Shown here: in pieces, positions 10,101 to 19,057 of the stretch
Layout of the letters: every line of letters starts with the position of its first letter
Numbering within the stretch: the first letter of the stretch is position 1
Assembly: GCF_000372725.1 (NCBI RefSeq)
Contig: NW_005198244.1
Coordinates: forward strand, 1,863,841-1,927,840
Direction of reading: 5' to 3'
DNA length: 64,000 bases
Source of the DNA: Emiliania huxleyi CCMP1516
Taxonomy: Eukaryota > Haptophyta > Isochrysidales > Noelaerhabdaceae
Translations under genes and position numbers: made by a program
Notes under the pieces: model-generated
Databases searched by the model: none
Seen by the model: the letters and a program-made list of their open reading frames with translations, nothing else
Told to the model about the DNA's origin: nothing

Positions 10101-10939
10101 CGCGCCGCACTGGCTTGCCACGTACTCGGCCAGCAAGTCGAACTCCTCCGCGCCGACGCGGCGGGTGTGGCGCCTACGCGAGGGAGCAGAGCAGCCGCGC
10201 TCGCCTCGAGGCTGGTCGGGCGGCACCCGCCCTGGCGAGGCGGGTGGCGGCGCCAGATCGCAGGGCCACCGCCACATCCCATGGCGACGAACGCGACCAG
10301 CCGCTGCGCCAGGAAGAGGCCGCCCGCGAGCGCGCCGATCGCCGCGCCCGCCGACCACCACCGCAGGTGCAGCTCGCCGTGCGTCCAGCTCACGCTCGCG
10401 GGCAGCGTGACGTTGGCGGCAGGCACCCACGCCGGGAGGCGGACGCCGTCTGGCGGCACCAGCGGCACCTCCGCCCACCCGACGACGGGCAGCGTCACAT
10501 TGGGCGGAGGGATGCCCTCAAGGGCGGCGCCGAAGAGCGGCCATGCGCCCGGGAGCGTCCACGCGCAGCACGCGCCGCACACCCAAGCTGCCGCCGCCGC
10601 CAGCAGCCCCTGGAGGAGCGCCAGGTACGTCCAGTCTACGAGCCGGGCGTTGGGCCGGAGGGAGAGCGTCGCGATGTATTGGTGGAGCAGCGCGAACGTG
10701 GCCCAGAGCGACGGCACGCAGAGCGCGAGCAGGGCAGCCGTGCAGAGCGCCGCCCACGCTGTGGCACGCCACTCGTCCGAGGTGGAGAAGCTGTAGCCGA
10801 GCCAGAGGACTAGGCAGGAAAGGAGGAGCCCGCGGCGAGGGCTGCCGCGTCGAGCGTCGAGGAGAGGGTCGATCATTGCGCCGCTGCGGCGTCGTCGAGT
10901 CGTCGAGCCGGCGCCGTTGCGAGCGAGTCGCTTGGACAC
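7138..10939 (-). CDS. Membrane-anchored PARP-domain ADP-ribosyltransferase, multi-exon
   Basis: The N-terminal exon (from 10939, or from an internal Met near 10876) encodes several hydrophobic segments (LLLSCLVLWLGYSF, AWAALCTAALLALCVPSLW, IGALAGGLFLAQRLVAFVAM). The PARP catalytic domain follows: SFGMSLHAAWRVASPE, then LLFHG joined by an intron to TPIENAHAIVAEGF, then GGMFGRGVYFAD and PEFVLYRTERVVPRY. This gives the His (HGT), Tyr (VYFAD) and Glu (PEFVLY) of an H-Y-E triad, so activity is plausible. A Gly/Ser-rich linker follows. A 67-nt intron (GTCCGTCG to TTGTAG, near 8185-8255) then leads to a hydrophobic Ala-rich C-terminus beginning VVLKLACVPLAFPLALALLL and ending GRYQRQAG. The transferase would act at a membrane. 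A partly tandem-duplicated intron (9351-9482) repeats exon-edge sequence. Most exon borders other than the HG/TP join are approximate. Confidence 0.8.
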
Positions 10940-10988
10940 ATCCCAACAAAACGACGAACGTCAGCGGAGCTGGGAATAGGACCGCCGC

Positions 10989-11245
10989 AAGCGGCGTGGC
11001 GTGGAGCGGTTGAGCATCCCTCCGGTGGCCCCTCTGCGCCGGGGAGGCGTTGTTGGAGGCTAGGACGCAAGCGTCCGTCGCCCTTTTCAAACTCGGGGCC
11101 CACTCCGCTACGCTCCGACCCGAATTCGGAGGGCCTAAAAGTTTAAGGTGTTGCTGCGCAAAAGGGGTCGGACACAGGGCGCAGCTCATGCTCAGAGCTA
11201 GAAAGAAGGGGAGCTATAGAGAGAACGACTACCCTGTCCCGTTAT
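10989..11245 (+). repeat. Left inverted repeat
   Basis: The 257-bp arm, intact relative to the right arm. It includes GAATTCGGAGGGCC at the site where the right arm carries a 59-bp insertion. Its outer end lies only 50 bp upstream of the PARP gene start. Confidence 0.8.
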
Positions 11246-11295
11246 TGCGTACACCAACACCACAAAAGCTCTCTCTCTCCTGTCCTCACTCAGGG

Positions 11296-11774
11296 GGTCA
11301 CAAGTTTACCGAGTCTCTCGACTAGCTGCCACGTTGCCGACCGAGAGCGGATCTCCTCCTGCTCCGCAAGGAGGGTGGCCAAGGCTAAAGTCTTGCCGGA
11401 GCCGCCGGGCGTGTTGACGACTTGGAGAAGGTCGCCCTTGTACTTGTACTTGTAGAGATGCTCGAGGGGGTGCTTTGTGGGGCGGTGCGCAGCCAGGCCA
11501 GCAGTGAGGGGAGGCGCACCCTGCAGACGCCGGCTGCCTCTCCAACCGCTTCTGCAGCGTCCTTCTTTGCCCGTGCATGGGCGATCCGATTCCGCAGCGT
11601 GTCGTCCCCAGCGGCGGTGCTGCGCGGGAGGCGGCCGCGGGCACGCTGGGCTCGATCAGCTTTCCCTAGCACGGATTTGGCGGACGTTCTTGGCTTCAAT
11701 TTTACCGGAATGTCTTGGCACCAGCTGAAGGCTTGCACGGCCCAGATCACATGGGGTTTGCGTTTCTGCTGCAC
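11296..11774 (-). pseudogene. Truncated P-loop NTPase/helicase-like fragment
   Basis: One frame from 11774 reads a basic helical segment (DDTLRNRIAHARAKKDAAEA). A 46-nt intron (GTGCGCC to CACAAAG) joins it in frame to HPLEHLYKYKYKGDLLQVVN followed by TPGGSGKT, a canonical Walker A motif, then LALATLLAEQEEIRSRSA and a stop at 11296. No Walker B or later helicase motif follows. The VVNTPGGSGKT context resembles PIF1-like or other SF1 helicases carried by eukaryotic transposons, but the fragment is too short to classify. It lies just inside the left inverted repeat. Confidence 0.45.
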
Positions 11775-12011
11775 GGTATTCGGATTTTGCTATTTGTTCG
11801 TGTGGGGGTATATTGCAGATTTGTCAATGGTACCGCGTCTGCGACGCGGGCGCCTTGCGGGCAGAGCCCTTAGCCAGCCTTTATATCTTGCGCGGTCAGA
11901 AACCCCGCGCGCCTCTTCTTAGACCTAATCTGGCCTGCTGCGGCACCTACTGGACACAACAATACACCAAACAATACATTGCGATCTATCTCCTACGACC
12001 ACCCCCGCCCG

Positions 12012-13219
12012 CTAGGACCCACCCTCAAACAGCAGGTTGGCGGCCACGGCCTCGTCCTTGCCGCACGCCAGGTACGCCTCGAGCGCCTGGGCGTGCGTGA
12101 AGCCGAGTCCCTCAAGCCGTCCCACGGCCTCACCATCGGCCTCGCCGTCGAGCTGCGCCTCCATCGCGGCTGCAGTGGCGGCCGCGGCGGCGCCCGCCCT
12201 GCTGCGCTCGAGAGGGCCCTCGCGCAGCGCCGCCTCGAGCATCGCGCCAGTCACGCGCCGCTCGCCGACCGCGCGCTGCAGCTCGGGGTCGACCAGAACT
12301 CGTTGCAGCAGCCGCTCCAGCTCCGCCGGGCGCTGCTCGACGCCCGCGAGCGCAGGCATGCTCAGCAGAGCCTGCACCTCGGGCATCCTACGCAGCGCCT
12401 CCATCCTCTCCGGGTCGGCGCGAAGCTCGCGAGCGAGCTGTGAGGCGCGAGCCTCGCGGCGGATGCGCTCAGAGATGCGGACGAGGGCGGCGCGCCGCTC
12501 CGCCGGGGAGAGCCTGGAGCGACCGCTGACGGTTGGTCGGGAGGAGCTCGCAGCGCCGCTGCCGGACGGCCTGGAGGTGCTGCTCAAGGGCCGCCGGTCA
12601 GGTGCATCTTGCAAGACAAGAGCCGTCGCCGCAGGCACGCGGCCGCCGGAGGACTCCAAAGCCAGCCGGCAGAGGGCGCCCGCCCGAGCAAGCGTCGCGC
12701 GGTCAGCGTCCGTCATGGAGGAGAGGAAGGAGGCTACAGGCGCCATAGTTCTGGGCGGTCTGCTGGCAAGTGTGGGCGCGGCGGCGGCGGCAAGCGCGAG
12801 TGTTTCTTCTTGCCGGAGAGTTCTCCCTGCTGAGTTCTCCACTCCCCAACCATTCGTGTCGCTCGAGCTGCCGCTTTTGCTCGTCTCAGCTCGAGAAAAG
12901 GTGCCGCATTCCTCGCTGTGCTTCTTTAGCAGGCGGTGGACTGTCGGCTGCGAGGACGGTCGCATTTGCGCGAGGCGAGGCGAGCATTCAGACGCGTTGC
13001 ATGCGCCATGCCTCGCGCCAGCGCGTGCGGGAGCTCCTGGCTGAGTGTTGAGTCCAGGCGAGTTGCGCTGGCCACTATCGCTACGCCGAGCCGAGCTGAC
13101 GCGCCGAGGCGCCGGCCAGTCGCAGCCGTGAGGCATGCCACAGCAGCAGAGGCACCTCCCACCCATTGGGCGGGCAGACAGAAGGCCAGGGCAGCACTGG
13201 CAAGTGCAACGCGCCTCAT
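12012..13219 (-). CDS. UBA-domain protein, Rad23/ubiquilin-like C-terminus
   Basis: The C-terminus encodes a UBA domain (RLEGLGFTHAQALEAYLACG, then KDEAVAANLLFEGG), the ubiquitin-binding module at the end of Rad23 and ubiquilin proteins. It is preceded by an STI1/XPC-binding-like helical region (ERMEALRRMPEVQALLSMPA). An open frame starts at 13166. A Met near 12750 (MAPVASFLSSMTDADRATLA) is a plausible start, giving about 245 residues. In another frame, 13219-12926 encodes a signal-peptide-like leader ([16 protein letters not shown]) that might be a spliced 5' exon; no convincing splice pair was found. No ubiquitin-like domain is visible. The gene sits inside the inverted-repeat segment. Confidence 0.55.
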
Positions 13220-13254
13220 GTCGGAGAGCGACCGTGCCTCGTTCGCAGCTTATG

Positions 13255-13400
13255 ATGTAGAGTTTGCTGTTTGTTGTAGAGATTTCACGTTGTAGAGCGC
13301 CTCTACATCGCTCTCTCTACAACGCACCCGCCTCGTCACGCGGCGGATGTAGAGCTCTACAGCTCTACAGCGCTCTACACTCTACATCCTCTACACCCTC
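13255..13400. repeat. TGTAGAG/CTCTACA heptamer cluster
   Basis: About a dozen copies of TGTAGAG and its complement CTCTACA in both orientations, able to form nested hairpins, abut the inner edge of the right inverted repeat. They may be subterminal repeats of the element. Confidence 0.7.
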
Positions 13401-13409
13401 CCTCAGACT

Positions 13410-13720
13410 ATAACGGGACAGGGAGTCGTTCTCTCTATAGCTCCCCTTCTGGCTCTTAGCATGAGCTGCGCCCTGTGTCCGACCCCTTTTGCGCAGCAAC
13501 ACCTTAAACTTTTAGGCCCTCCGACAAATGTTTTTTTTGTTTGTGTTGTCAAATGTTTGGTATTGCTAAAAATCTCTCTCCGAATTCGGGTCGGAGCGTA
13601 GCGGAGTGGGCCCCGAGTTTGAAAAGGGCGACGGACGCTTGCGTCCTAGCCTCCAACAACGCCTCCCCGGCGCAGAGGGGCCCCCGGAGGGATGCTCAAC
13701 CGCTCCACGCCACGCCGCTT
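13410..13720 (-). repeat. Right inverted repeat
   Basis: Reverse-complement partner of 10989-11245. It is longer because of the insertion at 13524-13582. Its outer end lies 130 bp upstream of the QPCT-like gene start. Confidence 0.8.
13524..13582. mobile_element. 59-bp AT-rich insertion with 5-bp flanking duplication
   Basis: Relative to the left arm, the right arm has extra sequence starting ACAAATGTTTTTTTTG. CTCCG precedes it (13519-13523) and is repeated at its end (13578-13582). This is the pattern of a small transposed insertion with a 5-bp target duplication. Confidence 0.6.
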
Positions 13721-13851
13721 CCCGCTTCCCGTGGTCTTTTTCCCAGCTTCGGGGAGCCCCCCCGTGGTGACTCTCGCTCAGAGCTCGCAGCCCGCTGCCT
13801 GGCCCGCTTTCGCTCGGTTCAGCGGCTACGGGGCACTCGAAGACAAGGCAA

Positions 13852-14856
13852 ATGCCCTCCCTCCACCTCCTGCCGCTCCTTCTCGCCCTCACCATCCGCC
13901 CACCATCGAGCCCCGTCCACGTGTACCCGGCCCGTGTGCTCGAGTCCTACCCGCACGACGCGGACGCCTTCACGCAGGGCCTGCACCTCGAGGAGGACGG
14001 CACGCTCATCGAGAGCACCGGCCTGTACGGCGAGTCGACCGTGCGGCGGGTGGACGTCGAGAGCGGTCGGCTGCTCCACTGCGAGCGCCTGCCCGGCGCC
14101 TGGTTCGGCGAGGGCGTCACCGTGCAGGCCGGCCGCTGCATCCAGCTGCTGTGGCGCGAGGGCCTGCTGCTCGTACGCGACGCGCGGACGCTGAAGCTAC
14201 GCGACACGGTGGCGCTCCCGTCGGGCATCTCTGAAGGGTGGGGCATCACGGGCGACGGCGCGGGCAGCCTCTTCGTCTCGGACGGCTCGGACATCTTGCA
14301 CGAGCTCGACGCGCACTCGGCGCGGAACCTCCACAGCCTCGCACCACCGCCTCCCACGCCCGCCGCTCACTCCTCGGCGCCTCATCTACCGCTCGCCAAC
14401 CACCGTGCCCGGCGCCGCGCCGCGCCCACGCCACGCCCACCCCCGGCGTGGCACGTCGATGACGCGCCCGCGCCACGTCCCCTAGTTTCACGTTTGTGTT
14501 TGTAGTTTCGCGTCAAGCGGCGCATCGCGGTGCACGCGGCGGGGCGGCCGCTGCCCAACCTGAACGAGCTGCAGTGGGTGCGGGGCGAGGTCTGGGCCAA
14601 CTTGTGGCACGAGGATCGGCTCGCCGTCATCGAGCCGCGCAGCGGCGCCGTGCGCTGCTTTGTCGACCTGCGCGGGCTGCTGACGGCCGAGGAGCGGCGC
14701 AGCCTCGGCCGGACGCCCGCGCTGCAGCAGGAGGCGGTGCTCAACGGGCTGGCGTACGACGAGCCGACCGGCCGGCTGCTGGTGACGGGCAAGCTGTGGC
14801 CGCGCCTCTTTGCCATCGCGACCGAGGCGCTGCAAAAAGTCGAGCAAAAACCGTAG
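13852..14856 (+). CDS. Glutaminyl-peptide cyclotransferase-like (plant/bacterial type)
   Basis: The protein matches the beta-propeller glutamine cyclotransferase family, which forms N-terminal pyroglutamate on secreted proteins. Exon 1 (13852-14310) starts with a short hydrophobic signal peptide (LHLLPLLLALTIRPP), followed by the family blocks FTQGLHLEEDGTLIESTGLYG and SGISEGWGITGDGAGSLFVS. Exon 2 (14506-14856) contains RPLPNLNELQWVRGEVWANL, VIEPRSGAV, VLNGLAYD and LLVTGKLWPRLF. The join uses a GC donor (GAC/GCGCAC) with acceptor TTTGTAG and keeps frame, giving about 269 residues. The donor choice is the only one I found that keeps the frame, but a few residues around the joint could differ. 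The likely site of action is the secretory pathway. Confidence 0.85.
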
Positions 14857-15003
14857 TTGTCTCGCCTCTGCGTGTTTCGTAGCGTGTTTGCTGCTGTTTT
14901 ACGTGAACAACGCACAGCGGCGACCCGGAGAGGGTCGTGTGGCCTCCCGAGGCACGCGCCACCGCCAACGCCGTGCTCGCCTTCCCGACGCCGGTTCGCC
15001 GCC

Positions 15004-15655
15004 ATGGGCGCAGCGCCGCTGCCGCCTCTTCGGGGGGGGTGCGGCGCTCGGGGCGACACGGAGCGGGCGGGCATTCGGTACATCGAGGACGGGCGGGCAT
15101 ATATCGAGTTCGTCGCTTTCTCGGAACCGTCTCGGATGGACGGACTCTCGCTGTGTAGGAGATCCAGTGCTCGGGCCACGGCCAGTGCGATAATATGGGA
15201 GGCGCGGCGCATCCTCACTGGGGCACGTCCACACAGTGTCATCCGGTTGCCCCCCCCCCCCCCCCCCCCCCCCCCCAGGCGCGTGTGCGTCTGCACGGGC
15301 GGGTACCGAGGAAGAGGACGAGCACTTGCGCAGAGTGCTCCTCACCACCGTCCTCCCGGCGGCGGGAGTCGTCGCCCTTTTGGCACCCCCGCTTCGCGGC
15401 GACATTAAGGGCCCCTGAGGGGCGCTTCTTTGACACGTCCCGGTGTCGGCAGGCGCTCGCTCTCTTCTTGGTCGCCCGGCGCTTCAAGCTCGCCAAGCGG
15501 CGCCGCCAGCTATTGTGGCGCTCCACCCGCCAGCTCCGCCCCGCTTGCCGCGCGGGCACTTCTGTGTGTTCGGTAAGGTCTTCTGTTTTGTCAGGCATGT
15601 GGGTCTGCCAGGCATGGTCGAGAGTAGCTACCTTGTGTCATGTTGTACTCTCTGA
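15004..15655 (+). CDS. EGF-like / single-pass membrane protein, tentative model
   Basis: A splice acceptor (CTGTGTAG, ending 15158) leads into EIQCSGHGQCDNMGG, an EGF-like start. After an intron ending in a long C tract (15251-15279) comes VCVCTGGYRG, an EGF-like end. Further on, LLTTVLPAAGVV in one exon joins ALALFLVARRFKLAKRRRQ after acceptor GTCGGCAG (about 15452), forming a transmembrane helix with a basic cytoplasmic stop-transfer. Upstream, MGAAPLPP at 15004 opens a coding-like frame (IRYIEDGRAYIEFVAFSEPS). Frames between pieces are not fully reconciled, so exon borders and the 3' end are uncertain. A cell-surface role is inference. Confidence 0.4.
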
Positions 15656-15685
15656 CACCCACGTACGGCGGTCAAACTTGCGTTA

Positions 15686-15686
<1 letters not shown>

Positions 15687-15739
<53 letters not shown>
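15687..15739. repeat. (CA)n microsatellite
   Basis: An uninterrupted CA dinucleotide run of about 26 repeats. Confidence 0.98.
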
Positions 15740-15742
<3 letters not shown>

Positions 15743-15996
15743 ACACTCAAGACGCGTCGAAGAGGACACACACACATGTGGCGCGAGAGTGGAGAGAGTC
15801 TCGTGACTCTGGCATCTCTGCGGTCGTGCGGAGTCCTATCTGTGTTGCACCGCCAGCACGGGCACACCGCGCTCACAGCTCACCCCGGGGTGGCGGGGAG
15901 ACCGCAAACTGAGTCACGACATGAATCGATCGCATGCGAGATGCGTACCTGACCTGTAATGATAAACGTCCCACACAGAGAGGATTCCGATCAGTA

Positions 15997-16290
15997 TCAG
16001 AGCAGTCCAAGCTCGCGCGCCGCCTCGCGCAAGTTGGCGCAGAAGGCGTTGTCGAAGATGAAGGGCAGCATCACCAGCGAGAGCACGATGAGCGGCTCGA
16101 CGACAAGCATGTCGCTGCCAAGCCCGAGGAAGAAGTCGCGGATGAAGATGCGCATCTTCTCCTCCCCAAAACTGTAGCCAAAGGCCATCAGGAAGTAAAG
16201 GTTGACACCCATCACCGCCAGCGCGAAGAGCCACGCGAAGACGAGCTTGGCCGCGCCAACAAAGGAGCGGAACCCCTCACCGAGGAACGG
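15997..16290 (-). CDS. Polycystin-like membrane segment, probable C-terminus of the LRR protein
   Basis: The frame encodes two hydrophobic stretches (LVFAWLFALAVMGVNLYFLM and LVVEPLIVLSLVMLPFIF) around YSFGEEKMRIFIRDFFLGLG, a layout seen in polycystin/REJ-type membrane domains (FG, then SF, then P-L). It follows directly after the BspA LRR ORF but in another frame. The LRR ORF ends in AYAVPR-stop exactly where this frame becomes coding-like (TPFLGEGFRSFVG). A one-base indel or an unresolved splice would fuse them, and I favour one gene. The region between the stop at 15997 and the CA repeat is otherwise empty. Confidence 0.4.
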   Translation of the reverse strand, partial: PFLGEGFRSFVGAAKLVFAWLFALAVMGVNLYFLMAFGYSFGEEKMRIFIRDFFLGLGSDMLVVEPLIVLSLVMLPFIFDNAFCANLREAARELGLL

Positions 16291-18210
16291 CGTAGGCGCC
16301 GATGCTGACCACGCTATCGGGGATGATGATGCTCTCGAGATCGTAGCACCGAATGAAAGTGCCGGTTCCAATGCTCACGAGGCTGGCCGAGAGGACGGCC
16401 GTCGAGAGCGATGTACAGTACTCGAAGGTGTAGTCGCCGAGGCTGGTGACGCCGTCGGGTATGGCGATGCTTGAGAGCGCGGAGCAGCTCCTGAAAGCTC
16501 TGACGCCGATGCTCGTGAGGCCGGCCGAGAGGGTGACGCTGCCGAGCGAGGAGCAGTACTCAAACGCGTTGTTGCCGATGCTAGTCACGTTATCCGGGAC
16601 GACGATGCTCGAGAGAGAATAGCACCGGTAGAAGGCGTAGTGCCCAACGTTGACGAGGCTGGCCGAGAGGTAGACCGACGCGAGGGAATAGCAGTTGTAG
16701 AAGGCGTAGTCGCCGAGGTCTGTGACGCCATCAGGGACGGCGATGCTCGAGAGAGCGCCGCAGTAGCGGAAGGCGTACCAACCAACGCTTACGAGGCTAT
16801 CCGGCAGCGTGACAACCGCGAGGGAAGAGCAGTGCTCGAAGGCGCTCGTGCCGATGCTCGTCACATTGCCGGGGAGGGCGATGCTCGCAAGTGCGGTGCA
16901 ACTCTGAAAGGCACCGCTTCCGACGCTCTCGAGGCTGGCCGGGAGGCTTACCGCCGAGAGCGACGAGCATTCCTTAAAAGCATTGCTGCCAATGCTGGTC
17001 GTGCCATCGGGAATGGCGATGCTGGCGAGATCGCCACAGCCATGGAATGCGGAGCCACCGATGCTCTCCAGGCCGGTCGGCAGCGTGGCCGAGGTGAGCG
17101 AGGAGCAGCCGCTAAAGGCGCTGCTGCCAATGCTCGTCACGCCTTCAGGGATGGTGATGGTCGGGAGAGAGCGGCAGCTCGAGAAGGCGTCGTCTGGAAT
17201 CGCGTACGTGCCCTTACCCAAGCTCACGTTGGACAGAGAGGAGCAGAACATAAACGCGCCTTGACCGAGGCTTGCGACGCCGCTCGGCACGTTGATGGAG
17301 GAGAGCCGCCAGCTCCAGGCAAAGGCCTGCTCCCCGATGTCGACAACGGAAGCAGGCAGCACCACGTCGGTGAGCCCCTTGCAACGCCTGAAGGCCGCGC
17401 TACCAATCGACTTCAAGCCTGGCAGCTCCGAGGGCGGCGGGGGCGAGGGCGGCGGCGGCGACGGCGGGGGCGGGCTGGGCGGCGGCGGTGAGGGCGGAGG
17501 CGGGCTCGGCGGCGGAGGGGAGGGCGGCGGAGGGGAGGGCGGCGGAGGGGAGGGCGGCGGAGGGGAGGGCGGCGGAGGGGAGGGCGGCGGAGGGGAGGGT
17601 GGCGGAGGGGATGGTGGAGGGGGGTAGGGGCCGTCGGCGTCATCCGATGTCGAGGGCGGCGGGGGCGAGGGCGGCGGGGGCGAGGGCGGGGGCGGGCTGG
17701 GTGGCGGCGGTGAGGGCGGAGGCGGGCTCGGCGGCGGAGGGGAGGGCGGCGGAGGGGAGGGCGGCGGAGGGGAGGGCGGCGGAGGGGATGGTGGAGGGGG
17801 GTAGGGGCCGTCGGCGTCATCCGATGTAAGTCTCCGGTAGGGAGCAAGAGCACCAGAGGGCGGCGAGGGCGGAGGTGGCGACGGCGGCGGCGGCGACGGC
17901 GGAGGCGGCGACGGCGGAGGCGGCGAGGGCGGCGGCGGCGACGGCGGAGGCGGCGACGGTGGAGGTGGCGACGGCGGCGGTGGCGAGGGCGGCGGTGGTG
18001 ACGGCGGTGGTGGCGAGGGCGGAGGTGGCGAGGGCGGCGGCGGCGACGGCGGAGGTGGCGACGGCGGAGGCGGCGAGGGCGGCGGTGGCGAGGGCGGTGG
18101 CGAGGGCAGCGGTGGTGGAGACGGAGGAGGCACATTCAGGGCGAGCTCCGCGAGCGCGTAGCAGTTCTCGATTGTCAGGAGCAGGAGAACTAGGAGAGCG
18201 CAACCAGTAG
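16277..18210 (-). CDS. Secreted SPPPP-rich BspA-type leucine-rich repeat protein
   Basis: The mature part carries about twelve BspA/LRR_5 repeats of roughly 23 residues with the signature SIGSSAFSGCSSLTSATLPT, following an N-terminal half of (SPPPP)n broken twice by DDADGPYPPPP spacers. Such repeats occur on adhesins and algal/protist surface proteins; the proline arrays resemble hydroxyproline-rich wall glycoproteins. The open frame extends upstream of 18133 through a signal-peptide-like segment (GCALLVLLLLTIENCYALA) at about 18205-18150. An in-frame TAG lies just before it and no ATG is found, so the first exon is unresolved. The ORF ends at 16277, with a likely membrane tail downstream (15997-16290). 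Confidence 0.8.
17413..18130. repeat. In-frame 15-bp SPPPP-coding minisatellite
   Basis: GGCGGAGGGGAGGGC-type units code for SPPPP on the minus strand. Two blocks (17413-17650 and 17651-17830) share the segment GGGGCCGTCGGCGTCATCCG and look like a larger duplication. A third, more diverged block uses GGTGGCGAC/GGC units. Confidence 0.85.
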
Positions 18211-18359
18211 GAGGCCCGCGCCTGCCCCCGGTGCCGCCGGGTGCAACCTACCTGTCATATACGAGAGGGGAATTCCTGGGACCCTGTCGTGTGGGTGAAC
18301 CCTGCCCAGCCCCCCTCCGTGTCGCGATGCGCTCCCCGCTCCCGTTCCCCTGTGTCCCT

Positions 18360-18909
18360 GGTCGTCCTTCCAAGATCCTGCTCGTGCAGGTGGGGACCCT
18401 GTCTTAGGCTGTACCAGGTTTTCCTCTCGCACCCCGTCTGTTTTCCTCCTTTTTTCTCTACAGCACCCTCTCTTCTCCTCTCTATTTTCCCGGGAACTCT
18501 CCGTGGAAATCGTCAAATTTTGGGCTCTGAGAGCCGAGTCTGAGGCTGGTTTGGGCCCAAAATCAGCCAAATTTTAGGCCAAATCGTCAAAATGCCGGGA
18601 ATTTTGCGGAGAACCCGTGTTGCGTGTAGACCTGGAAATTACATGTACCCTGCGACCGCCTGGGTATTTTGTCGATTCCTCAATTTTGCCTCAGATTTTG
18701 CCCCAGACCAGCTCTCAGACTCAGGGAAACTCGCGAGTTTCCAGAATGGAGCACCAAACACCCTCTGTTTTCCCTGGAAATTTCCGGAAACGCAAAGTGC
18801 TGGGGACCCTCTGTTTTCCTTTTTGTTTGCCGGAAAACCTGGTACAGGCCAAACCCTGTCCTTCTCCCACCCCTCGTTTGGTGTGTCCGTTTTGTTTATT
18901 TATTTATTC
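18360..18909 (+). mobile_element. ATTT-tailed dispersed repeat, long copy
   Basis: The ends GGTCGTCCTTCCAAGATCCT (18360) and TTGTTTATTTATTTATTC (18909) match the two ends of a short copy at 39850-39942 on the minus strand. The internal 18404-18852 is missing from the short copy, and both deletion borders carry ACCCTGTC. The ATTT tail suggests a LINE/SINE-like retroelement, but no reverse transcriptase is present. No gene is seen in 18211-19057. Confidence 0.65.
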
Positions 18910-19057
18910 TCTTCGTGAGGGGTGTATGCGGCGCGTGAGCGGGGAGGCGCGGGGAGGCGCGGAGGGCGGCGCACCTCCACCTCGAAAAAAGAAACACTGC
19001 TCATTTGCCCCAAACCGCCTCAAGCTTCTGCCGGCACCTTGCTTTGGCCGGTGACGT

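Larger units (their letters stand above)
10989..13720. mobile_element. 2.7-kb segment bounded by about 260-bp terminal inverted repeats
   Basis: 10989-11245 is repeated in reverse complement at 13410-13720 with few mismatches; both contain AGCGGCGTGGCGTGGAGCGG at the outer end and a sequence like ACGGGACAGGGAGTCGTT at the inner end. The interior holds a truncated P-loop ORF (minus) and a UBA-domain ORF (minus). Long inverted repeats around cargo suggest a DNA transposon or a composite of two MITE copies in opposite orientation. No transposase and no clear target-site duplication were found. Confidence 0.65.

Noticed and set aside
17413..18135. His/Arg-rich ORF opposite or overlapping the SPPPP array
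   Set aside because: Out-of-frame reading of the 15-bp repeat.
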